DNA of 64,000 nt. Origin: Trochalopteron elliotii (taxonomy: Eukaryota; Chordata; Aves; Passeriformes; Leiothrichidae). Shown here piece by piece: positions 27,370-38,820 of the stretch. Location: contig JANPWX010000034.1 in the NCBI GenBank assembly GCA_024734555.1, positions 846,830 through 910,829 of the forward strand, read 5' to 3'. A program made the translations under genes and the position numbers. Under the pieces are notes generated by a model. It made no database searches. It saw nothing but the letters and a program-made list of their open reading frames with translations, and was not told where the DNA came from. The number at the start of each line of letters is the position of its first letter. Positions within the stretch are counted from its first letter, which is position 1.

Positions 27370-27840
27370 GAACAAATATACCAGGTCAGGCCAATTATCC
27401 ATCCAGTTCAGTCTCTTTTGTGCCAATTGCCACTGACAGAGGTAGGGTAAGAACAGGACAGGAACATAAGGGACACGTTTCCCCTTGTACTCTCCCAGTC
27501 TCCAGCACTTTGTGGCTCACATCCTAAGCTAAAGCTGATGTTTGGTAGGCTTTAAATAGTTTCTTTCCAGGATCTTGTCCAATTTCATTTCAAAACCAAA
27601 CTTCTAGGAACTACAACAGCACCTGTTCTGCTGTTTAAGGATGTGATATATCAGAAGTATTTATTTGTATTTGCTTTGAGCCACCTGCTAATTTTAGCTG
27701 ATGCTCCTTCCCTGTTTACCATCTCCATCCCATGCCAAATTTTACAGGTTCTTTCATATTCTTTGCTTGCAGTCATATCTTCCCAAATTGAAGAGTCACC
27801 CTGGACCTTTGATCAACCTTATCAGCCTTTTCTGCTGATC
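27370..27840 (-). mobile_element. Ancient CR1 LINE 3' region, antisense
   Basis: Read on the + strand, this resembles the reverse complement of the old sauropsid CR1 3' end. It has an AGAACA...CCAGGTCAGGCC block at 27370-27392, ATCCATCCAGTTCAGT (27398), CTTGTCCAATTTC (about 27575), AGCACCTGTTCTG, AGAAGTATTTATTTGT, CCACCTGCTAATTTTAGCTGA (as consecutive shorter blocks about 27680), and a GTCATATCTTCCCAAATTGAAGAGTC-like pattern split by mismatches near 27770. The order agrees with the element as I remember it. Divergence is high and the boundaries are approximate. Confidence 0.6.
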
Positions 27841-28662
27841 TTCTCTGGCTTTACTGAGTCCTCTTTGAGCTTGCTCAGTAGAAAACCAAGGTCATGTATT
27901 GCCCTGCACAACTGCAGCTCACTCTGCACCTCTGTGTCATGAAGCTGCCTTTGAGCACAGCCTGTAAGTGACCAGCCAGACAGGAAAAGGCCACCACTGA
28001 TGCCACCCCTGGCCCTGACCCAGTGAGCTTGACACAAAAAAAGGTTATTTTTGTTCTGCAGCCCATTCATTTACCTCTGTAGATTGTCTACTCTGGTATG
28101 CAACCCTTGGCCACGCAAGGCACTGCTTACCTGAAAAGAAGTGAGCTTGGCCTTTGTGGTGGATTTTTCTCCTACAGTGAATGGATACATTCCCACAAGG
28201 AGTGGGTACATCTGCAAGGTGGGACATGTAAGGGGAAAAGCATTTCTTGGCTCTGTGATAGGTTTAGGAAAGTAGCTTTGTAAGACCTGTAATAAGGGTA
28301 GTCAAAAATAGTTCCCTGTCTGGCAGATGAGAAAATGATAAACCCAAAAAGTGTTATTATGTGATTTATCTATCTGGAAGATTTAACTCAATAGCTGGAA
28401 AGCTTTTTGCAAAGAAAAGGCAGATCTGACTGCCTTGAAGACAAATTCAATTCTGCACACAACTGTGCCTATAGTAAAATAATTCTCTGAAAAGTGGAGT
28501 TGTGTATTATTATTTCCTTGGCTTGTGTCTGACTATCTAATCAGTCTTTGTACATGTCAGCAGCACATCCATAATAAGAAAGTGCCTTGTGGATTGTGTG
28601 AACTGGAATTAGAAATGTGATAATCAGCCAAACCGTTGGAGGCAATGTAAAGGCTGCCTGGT

Positions 28663-28707
28663 ATTTGCATTCCTCTAGCTGAGGAGAAAAACCTTATACA
28701 TGCAAAT
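28663..28707. promoter_or_regulatory. Opposed pair of octamer motifs
   Basis: ATTTGCAT (28663-28670) and ATGCAAAT (28700-28707) are exact POU-factor octamers in inverted orientation, 29 bp apart. The intervening sequence is unremarkable. A regulatory role is inferred only from the motifs. Confidence 0.25.
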
Positions 28708-31700
28708 GAGTTGTTGGATTTTGGGTTTTTTCCCTTCCTGATATGTTATAACCAAATTTCTCCTGAAGCACCACTTCCCTGACAGCAGGCCAGCTCACAC
28801 TGGAGTGCCTCCATGCCTGGTTAGACCTGTTCCAGCCTGGTGGTGACAGCTGTGCTGTTACTCATATGTGAGGTGATGTGGCAGATAGAAGCACAGAGAT
28901 GTACATATGCCATGGAAAAAATTGCTGATGTATAGGTGGGCCCATGGTTTTGTCATAAGGATGCCAAAATTAGGATTAGAAGATCTATTTTCCTGTCTGT
29001 ACAATTCTGATAATATTAATCTATCCCATCAAGATGAAAGTAACTAAGAATTACAAGAGAAGCCTCACTCTGTGATCCTCATGGTGTCTCAGTATCCTAA
29101 ATTGTTATCAATCCTGATGTGAGCAATCTGCCAGTAGCTGGTTATTCTTCAGCCTCAGGATTTTCTGTCCATATCCTCCTTGGCTCCTTTCTTCTCTTAT
29201 TTGGATTCACATCACTGTTACAAGGCTGAGACTGTAAGCACAAGTCTGATGTTGCAGAGGGAAGGTGTGAGGTGCTGAGCAGGTAAAAGCAAGGTTAGAA
29301 GTGATGAGTAGGACAAATTCAGCAAAATTTGATCCTAAATTTAACAGCAGCTCTGTATGGCTACCACACCTTTCCTGGGTGCAGGGGGGGAAAATTGTGG
29401 GTGAGCCACTGGTGTGTTGCTGTTCAGTCCCTCTGTTCAGCCCTGCCCATATCCAGTGTCCCTGCTTGCCATGGTAAGAAAATGAGACAGAAGTAGGTGA
29501 GACTTGAAATGAAGAGCTTTTTCATTTTAAAGGTTTTTGTGACAAGACCTGACATACACCCCACGGCAGATATTGCTTATCAAATTATTCTTTAACGTAT
29601 ATACTTCTAAACCATTCCTGGAAAGTATTTATCCATATTTATAAAATGCAGAATTTGACATTGCTCTATACATAAAGAACATTCTCCTCCCAAAAGCTGC
29701 TAATCAGCTAAATGGAAATGAGAGAGTTTTTGCATGTTTTAATGGTTTGGATAACTAAAAGATAGATGAGGTGTCACCTCACCCTGCATCAGGGCAGACT
29801 TCTGTCCCTTGTTGGGTTACATGACCCTCCTGCCGTGAAGAGCTGCATATTTAAATTCTCAAGGGTACAGCCTGAGAGGGGGAGACAGAACAAACTCCTT
29901 TTATACAGTTCTAAGGGCATACTGGAACAGGTCTGTATCCATTTTTTGGTTTCTGAAATTCAGGCTCATTATCCCAGCCTGAACCTACTCCCTGCTCACA
30001 TTGATGCTGTGTGTACTGGCAGGTCCCAGAGCTCATCCTGGCTCCACTGGAATCTAGAAGAACAGGAAACATGAAGGGAACTTCAAGCCTGCAGTGTAGG
30101 AGACCATCTGAAGAATTCATAGCTAAGACAGTGTGCACCGATGATTGGAAACAGGAACTCGCAGGAGTTCTTGGATTTATTCCATTGTCTAATGGCAAAA
30201 GGAACATTTCAGGACAGAGGAAGCTGATTACATTCTTCGCAATAATATTCTTCTTCAAAGAGGCTGACATGTCTTTCTGGTTAAACAGAAATATGAGCTG
30301 ACAAATGTAGTTATAGACTTGAAAAGTAGCTAATCTCAGCTCTGTGTTGCTTACTCAGGCATTGGGAAGGATGTGAGAACAAAATAGCTGAGTTGTATTC
30401 AAATGCAGTATTTTGCAGGGAAGTGATATGATGATGCAAATCAATTCCCCCCTTGCTCTCAGTCTCCTACAGCTCTTTTCAGCCTTGAGAAAAGACTTGA
30501 CCAAAGAAATCTGACCCATTCAATTCTAAAGCCCCTTAGGTGAGGTCGTTCAGGAAAATGTGTTGCCATAAGAAGAGGGATTAATGTAGCAGATGAAAAT
30601 CAGAGTTGTGTTCACTGCACTGGTAGCTTGAGTTTCACCCCAGCTGACTCCTACTCAAATGCAGGAGGTTCTAACTTTGATTGAGAGATGCTCTGAAGCT
30701 CAGCTGCTTTGCTCAGGGGGGACCGTGTTGCTGACACTCAAACTGGAGCAGGGAGGGGGCAGCTGAATTGCAGAGGTGCTCCTGTCCCTGCTGACACTGC
30801 TCAAGTCAGTAGGTCTGTTATTTTTTTTTTCTCTCATTCACAGGGAAGAAATCAAATATAGTAAATCCTGGCTAACAGTGGCAGACAGCTCCTACAGGAG
30901 AGGGCAAGGAGAAAAAACAGTGTAAGAGGGGATGTAACAGGGTGTGAGGGACTGTAGCAAGATGGTGTCAATAACTGGAGAACCTGACAAAGACTAATTG
31001 TTTATATGTGCAACATTTTAGTGTTACTCACCCAAAACATATTTTGCCTAAATATTTCTTTTCAGAAGTCTTATTGTAGCAGTTCCAAAGAGTCTTTATG
31101 ATCTATTTGCTCTCTGCCATAATGTGTCATGGTTGGGGGTAGTTACAGCTGTTTCAGTCTTCATTCCCTGTGTTTTTCCAGAATATGATAAACCTCAGCC
31201 ACAGAAAGATGAAGGAATTCTGTCAGGAGGGATTCAGTATCAAAACCAGAACTGAAATTTTAAACTTTTCTATTTCAAATTGCACTTCTCTGCTCACACA
31301 AAGGGGATCTTTTCTGCTGGCTGGCTCACCTAGGTTGTGTGTAACAGGTGCTTCTATTTAAATTAGCATTCCTGAACTCCCATTTTTCTTGGGTTTTTTT
31401 GTATCATAGCACTCATTCACTCCTGCTTGTTGCTCAAGAAGACTTTGGAGAGTAGACCTGATAAACTACATCTCCTCCTTGGGGTTACAAAGCAGGTAAC
31501 TCAGGGCCTGGTTTGCTCAGGATGCCTTCAGTTGTATCAGTGCCTGTTTTCCATCCTCATATCCAAAGACAGTGTTTTGTGCTCAGTTATCTCATCCAGG
31601 TATCTTATCCTCAGGTCTCCCATCAGTATGTGTTTCCCATGGGCAGGTGCATTTGCAGAGATCTTTGTTAATTTTTCCAACAGAAATAGTTTTATGGAGG

Positions 31701-33573
31701 GTAGAAGCACAAACACTGACTTCCTGCTGGACAGTAATTTAGTTATTAGGGAGTAAAAGCAAGCAGAGAAACTCAGGCAGAATGAGATTTTTGTGGGTAC
31801 TGTGTCCCTTTAAATGTGAGATTATATTTCCATGTTTGGGAAAGCCAAACAGACACGTGGAATAATCCTTAATTTTGCAATTATGACAGATATTTCTGAG
31901 CACACAGAGAGGAAACCAGCACATTTTAATGCACTTTCTTGGCTCTCTTAGAGGAAATCTGAAGGCCTGTGTGAGTGTGTCTGCCTCTGACATGCTGTGA
32001 TGACATGCAGCCACCTTGCAGGTGTATGAGTAGGCTTTAATTTAGTTAAATCAGGGAACCCTCTGGCAGGGAACTCTCTGCATAAATACCCTGAGGTGTT
32101 GGCAGGCCTGGTGAGTGCATGGTTGCATTTTCACATCTCTTGGTTGTGGTGTAGACACGCTCTTTATTGCAGTCAGTATGTAGTTTGCCCAGATTTTTTT
32201 GTATTGTGAAGTTTAAAAAGATACTCAGGAAATATTCTGCTGAGTTTCAGATGGCTGGGATTGCTATCCCATATATTGGGATGTTGGTGCATGTACTGCT
32301 TAGAAAAGAGAGAGGGTAAATTAAAGGTTTAGATTTTGTTGATCAGAGCTTGCTGAGTGATTTTGGATCAATCAGATAAAATTTTTCCCATTCAGGTGCT
32401 TGCATCTCATTTCCTAAAACCCTGTGGCAAAATGCCAGAACAGTCTTCAGTAGTACAGTGGAATCTCTGAATCCAGGGAGTGCCCTTTGCCTTAGCTAAG
32501 GCACTTGAGCAATTATTGAGATAATTTCTATGGATTTGGGTGTCAGTGCAAGTTGACAGTTCTTGCCTTAAGCTCTCTGTTTACTCAGCTGGTGAAAAAG
32601 GTGGAAGAGTGAGCTCCTTATTGTGAGCCTGCATTTCATAAGAGTGCTGAATGTGGAGGGAGAGCCTCATTTGGCAGCAATCTCACTACATTCACCATCA
32701 TCACCAATCTTCCCTAATTTAATTTAGCTGAGCTATCAGCATCTGATGCACATTAATATAGGATGGAGATTTGAAGGACCATTGATCTGAGGCAAGTAGG
32801 AAATGCTGGTTGATGCATTGTAAGGTTTTTGGAAAAGGAGCTGATATTTGCTGTCCCTTTGCTGCATCCCCAGTGAGCTTTGACTCATCCTGCAGCTCTG
32901 GGAATGAGTCTGCAATTGCAGTGTCCTCTGCTGTGGGTGTTTCTGTAGGGAGAGGCAGCTGTGCTGGAGCTCATGGACTTTATTTTACCAGTGCAGTCAG
33001 TGAGGGAGAAGCAGGACACATAGCCAAGAGTCTAAAAGTCAGAGGCATGCTGATGCTTCTGGGAAGGAGGTGTTGGTAGCACAAGTAGTAATGCCATGTG
33101 TCACCATACAGCAAAAAAAACAGGAGCAGGTTTTCTTCCCCAGAAAACAAGTTTGAGAGATTTCTGAAAAGGAGGTGGAAGTGTCAAACTCCCAGAACTG
33201 GAAAGAAAGGAGCAGAAACTGTGAAAGTTGTTTGGCTTTTTGCTTTCTAACTCCCTGTGTTTCGTTCTAATGATTTAATGGGCTGTTGAAGGTACGTGGG
33301 TGAGTTCTTGGAATCTAATCCACCTATAAAAATCTCATCTGGTCCTGTCAGTGCTCATTAGCTGACACAGACCTTCCTTCACTTCAGCCTTTCATCTCAT
33401 GATAGAAGAGGTTTGCAGGTGGGGCCTCTGGGTAGGTTTCCTGTCCTGCCTTCTTGGGCACATGCTGAGCGTGACTCTTCCAAAAGCAGACTCAGTGTGA
33501 ATCAAACTCATGTGATGTTTGAACCTGAAATACATGAGCTGCAGATCACAAACTTCGACTCCCCTGTGATTTT

Positions 33574-33589
33574 ATTTTATATATAAAAT
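33574..33589. repeat. 16-bp perfect AT palindrome
   Basis: ATTTTATATATAAAAT is perfectly self-complementary. It is probably a chance AT-rich palindrome. Confidence 0.6.
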
Positions 33590-34594
33590 ATATGTGACTA
33601 GGCTTTCCTGTTGTCATATGGTTTTAACCCAAATATTGTGCCACATTAGGCACAGAATTTTAGTTGTGTATAGGGAATGGTAACGCACAAGAATCTAAAG
33701 CAGTGTGGCTGTGCACAAGTAACTGGTGACAGACCATCTAATGACACAGCCCATTGTGCTTTTCAGTGAGTTATTCTGTGTCCATATGGCTTTTAATGCT
33801 GTAAGTAAATGTAAATTTTCATGGCATTAAAAAATCACAGCAGAATTTCTGGGCTTTGCTTTTCCACACTGTAAAAGCTTCCTTATGTGAATAATTCATG
33901 GAGGGACTATTCATAGCAATAACTGCTTCTCCCAGCCCTAAGGATTTCTATTTTATTTTGCAAAACCTTGCCATACAGACAGGACAGGGAGCATCTGTCC
34001 CACTAACATTATGGAATTCAGCTTTTTATAGGAGATAATATTGAAACATAGGCATGGGGGTGGAGGAGTTGGAGGTGGCAATCAGCAGAGGGGTTTCAGG
34101 GCAGAAATGTATGGCTATTTCTTACTCCAGGATCATGTTTGCCTGGGATTGCTGCTACAACTTTTTTTCTTCTTAGAAGATGTAATAGGAGCTGAATTTT
34201 ACTTCCTGTTTAAAAAGCATCAAACTGTACCTTCTGCATAACCAGCAGAGTTACTTCAGACTGTTTTTCAACCCCTGTTAAAAACACAGGGTTTGGCAGT
34301 CAGGCAGGCTGGGTTTCAGGTTTTCTGTGACTAAATTCCTGGTACTGTTTTGAGTATTGGAGCCTGGCAGTTATCTGTAGCTGTCTGACAAATGCTTGTC
34401 TTCAACTGTTCTCACAGGCAGCTTTGCTTGATTTCCATGAGGGTTTTTTTGGCAGCCACTTAGATCTAAGAATACATTATCAGTCTCCATCCAGATCCCC
34501 ATAACTTGTAAACCAGGCTGCACCCAGGCTATCTGGAGGGAGCAAAGGGGAGAATCTCCTCTGTGGGTTGTGGAACAGCAGAGATGATCCAGGG

Positions 34595-34636
34595 CTGTGG
34601 CAAATGTTTTGGTGACTGTGGCAAATGTTTTGGTGG
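34595..34636. repeat. Tandem 21-bp duplication
   Basis: Two adjacent 21-bp units (CTGTGGCAAATGTTTTGGTG followed by A or G) and a partial third unit CTGTGG. On the minus strand an open frame reads the unit as a repeated SHQNICH heptapeptide, but the frame is short and not gene-like. Confidence 0.9.
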
Positions 34637-37033
34637 CTGTGGTTGCCTCTGCCCCTTTGTGAGAAGATCCTTAGCCCTTCATCAGCTTGGATCCATGCAG
34701 ACATAAAGTTGGTGGAAGGTAAAAAATGACTTGCCAAGGCAAAGCTGTTCTCTATGCTGAGAATATGAACACGAAGACCTTGCTGGGGAAGGTTTGAACT
34801 CGTCCCTCAGTCCTCAGCCATGCTTTGGCTGGTTTGGCCCATCTCTGCCCCATCCTTGCTGCAGCAGAGGCCAGAGTTTTCTCTCACAGAGCCTCTCCAT
34901 GTCCTGCCCTTCCCAAACTGCTTTTGCCTGGCGTTATGGAGACCTTTCACCTCTGTGTCCGGCGTGTTTGGTGGTGGCAAGAAGGCATGTGCTAAATCCT
35001 CAGCACAGGGCAAGGAATGTAAAAATGGGAGGTTTAACCTCGGGGTGTGTCACCCAGGCATGCCCCAAGCCCAGGTGTCTCTCTGTATTGAGTGGTATAA
35101 TATTTATCCCACTGCAGCAAGGCTGCCAAGCCACGTGGCTTGGCAATCGGACATGCAGGCGGATTATTCTTTGACATGTTTAGAGAGGCACACCTACCAG
35201 GCAGCATGTTTGCCCACATTTGAAAGGATCTTGATTTAAACAAGAGGGATTACAACATTCAGTGTTCAGTCTCAGGCTGCAGGAGTGATTTCAATTAATT
35301 AAATGGCATCAGGACAAGTTTGGGAGTTGTGTAAGAATGCAAAATGGAGTATACAGGAGTCATGGAAAGGCATCTCAGCACTCACTGAAATGAGTGAGGC
35401 ACCTTCACTGCCCTGTTCTCTTGTGCATTTAGTGCTCAGCATTTAGAGAAGTGACATTTTATGTAGTGGCAATCAATTAGACAAATATTGCATTAATTTG
35501 AAAGTATTTCCACTGTTTGTGGGATTCCTCTTGGGGACTTCTGATGGATCTGGGTTCCCCAGTCCTTCCACTGACATGCACAATACCCTTCATGCTGGCT
35601 GGTGAGATTGTAATTGTGTCTTCTCATTCTCCACATTACTGGTCTATAAATGCTTCTATTTCAACTAGTGAGGGAATCAAATAATTTTTTTTTAATATCA
35701 TAGGTCTTTCTATTTCAGTTTCTTTTTCATACCTTATGGGACATCAGAAAAAATGGCTTGTTTTTCTTCTTTTTTCTTAGACATGGCTTTATACTAAAGT
35801 CCCCAAACCTCTCTAGTATAATTTTATACATAGGAAATCTGAAAGATGTCCAGCCTGAATTTTTGCATGGGATGGTTATTCTAAGAACCTGACTTAGGAT
35901 TTTTTTTTTAAAATTTGCTAATTTACGTGTGCACATGTGTACAGTTACAGGTAAAGGCAGCTGGAAGTTGGTAACTGTAAATCTGATAGCAAATCAAATG
36001 TCACAGCCAAATCAAAATAGAGTCCCTGACCATGACTGAAGTTATAACACACATTTCAATAGAAGCTAATGTATGCATGGCAAAGACCAGCTATACTTAA
36101 GTAGAGGCAAAAACCCCCAACCCAGAATACAGTGGTTTAAGTTCTTTTGTATTTTAAAATAATGGGCAATAAAAGTGGCAAAGACTGTGCAAGTCAGATG
36201 TGAACAATTTGCTCTAGAAGTTACTCTGAGGCAGGAAGTGCAGGAACAGATCTGTAGAGTAAGTTAACTCACTTGGAGTCCAGGTAATGTTCACTGGAAG
36301 TGTCTCTATTGATTTTTATTGGGATTTAGATCAAGACTTTTGCTTGAGAGTGAAATGAGAGATGGAATCAATCACAAACCATTTCCTCTCTTCCAAAACA
36401 CAGCCTGACTAAATAGCAACAATAATTAAACAAATCAGCTTATTGTGGCTTGTTCCATCAGTTTTGTAGATGTGGAGCACACATTTCAGCATTGCTAAGA
36501 TGGTGTAGTATTCTATTTTACATTTTGCCAATATTTTCTGTATAAAATTCAAGAGGTTTCTTAGATATTCATAGCATGATATAGCAAGTCATAAATCATT
36601 GCTGTGTGGTAGATAGGAAATTTCCCCAGGATTCACAGACAGGGAAGCAGAATCAGAGGAAAATAAGATTGTGGAGCTGAAATGCTCTTTAATTGCCCTT
36701 GGTTTTATATCCTATACTGTTATTTCAGTTGAACATTTACAACTTTTTGTGATCATAACTCATGAATAATTGCTGGGTTTATGACCATATTATGTACAAT
36801 GAAAGTCTGATTGTTGCTTCACAAATAGGTACAAATCAGGAGTAAGTTGAAGTATTCATTTTTCATATGTGTATATAAATGAGAAAAGAAATCAAAAGTA
36901 ATTTATGAAGCAGAATTACCAGTCTAAATTTATTGCATCTTATTGAATCTGTAGTCTCTAATGTCCCTGGCTTCTGGAAATACGTTACTTTATAAAAGCT
37001 TTAATTTTCTTTCTTTTAAAAAATGAAACAAAA

Positions 37034-37047
37034 ATAAAAGCTTTTAT
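37034..37047. repeat. 14-bp perfect palindrome with nearby partial copy
   Basis: ATAAAAGCTTTTAT is perfectly self-complementary. A similar ATAAAAGCTTTAA lies 42 bp upstream (36992-37004). The pair could form alternative hairpins, but the region is AT-rich and chance is likely. Confidence 0.5.
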
Positions 37048-38417
37048 ATTTTGTCTCCTTGGAATTTATAACCCCTCAGAGTGGAGAGAAATATTGGAAA
37101 GACTTAATGTTTCAAAAGAAGAAAACACAGCAATCCTGACATTTATAGGTTCAAATACCATGACGCTTTAAGGGTTGAGCTGGTGATTTTTTGAGGCATT
37201 TGAAACCAGTCTTAGCGATGAATACAGTGTGTTAACACAAATGTTCTGTTTATCACAGTAGAACAAATGCATTAAAATGCCCAGTGGACTTTTGTTTGTT
37301 TAATCCTGGGAAATGTCCATGGAAAACCAGGAAGCTAAACCAGAAGTTGGCTTCATCATCAGAGCTGCATTACACAGGCTCCACGTGCACAGCTTTAGGC
37401 ACAGCTCTTTGAAAATTTTGGCTCTTGTTCTGGGTTGTGCAACTCTCAAGCAAAGGTGGCTGAGCTGCCTGTGATGCCAATCAGTGAATGAGTTAAAATT
37501 GGATTGGCTTGTGAGACATCCACGTCTAATCCAGTGTTTTGGTAGCTCTGCTGTGGCCATATCAAGCCCACTTATAACAACACAGCTATTGAAATGCTGG
37601 GTTATATTTCCATTCGAGAGGGGAATGGTTTGTTGGTGTTGCTGGACCTAACTCAGCGTGTGAGATCCAGCATTTGTGCCAGGGGATCTGAAACACCCTG
37701 AGCAAAACAAGGGGTTTGGGAGCGCATTCAGCTTGGCCACGCTCTGGTGTTATGGGCAGCAGAAGCCACAGCTCTCTGAAGTGACAGTCTTCCCTTATGC
37801 ATGGAGTAGATAAACAGCCTAAGAATCCAAACCAAGATTAGTTACATTGACTTAATAATGTATAAATGACTCCCTGTGAATCCCAGAGGGATTTTTTTTG
37901 AAGAGCTGCTTGACAAGGTCAGCAACTCAGTTTGGAAATCGCAGAAAAACCCTCGCTCAGCTTCAGCAGGATGGCTGGGGAGGTTTTTAGACCTGTTCAC
38001 AGGTCTAAGAGTGTGGAGCTGGCATCCTCAGGCAGAAAGGGTAAGGTCCACATTAGAGACAAGGCATGAAGATCCCCTGGGAGTAGGACTGGAGTAGGGG
38101 GAAGTGAAATGAAAATAGCACATGTACTTTATTATTGAAACAGATATGTATTACAGATGCTTATGTAAGAAAGGTTTCATGGTGTTTCAATGAACTTCAC
38201 TTGTTTCTGTCTTCAGCACAGGCCTGTGCATTGCAGCCTTGCACTTGTCCCACTGGGACAATGGGGAAGCCCAGGTGCCACTGGAAGTAAAGTGAAGTAA
38301 GAATCAGTTTCATTATCCAAGTGGGATGAAATATATAGAAGATGGAAAGTAGATAAGCTCTGAACGCTCCCTAAAGCAAGACAGCTTGTCGTCGGGAAAA
38401 ACCAAATAAACAAATTC

Positions 38418-38437
38418 ATGATTAGCCATGATTAGCC
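38418..38437. repeat. Tandem 10-bp duplication
   Basis: Two adjacent copies of ATGATTAGCC. The unit contains a GATTA homeodomain-type core twice. Confidence 0.8.
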
Positions 38438-38580
38438 ACATTTCAGACTAGACTCATCCCGTGTGTTACCCATCATGATAAGCATGTGCTTTTCCCATGA
38501 GTTTCTGTGGCACGTTCCGTTTTGCATGTCATCTGCAAGCTGGCCTCTCACGGAGCCAAATATCAGAGCAGGAGTCACCT

Positions 38581-38820
38581 CCGTGGTGCTGGAGGGATCA
38601 GATGAGCAAGCAGCCCAAGCGCGGGCGGGGGCAGCTGAGTCAATGGCAGAGGCTGACCCCAGCAGCCTGCCAGGAACGGGCAGCTCCGCATTCCAGCTCG
38701 GCACGGCGGGAACGCCGCCAGCCCCGGCTGCCCAGGAAAACTCATGAATTAATGCATGGCTCTGCCGAGGAACGGGGATCTGCTGGGGCCTCTCGGGAAG
38801 GAAGGGAATGCGCTGGTTTG
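38581..38820. promoter_or_regulatory. Small CpG-rich patch with an AP-1 site
   Basis: I counted about 16 CpGs in 240 bp, against very few in the flanking intron. The patch holds an exact AP-1 site, TGAGTCA, at 38636-38642, preceded by GC as in a MAF half-site. It is too short for a classical CpG island but fits an intronic enhancer or minor promoter. Open frames on both strands here are GC-driven and show no recognised protein. Confidence 0.35.
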
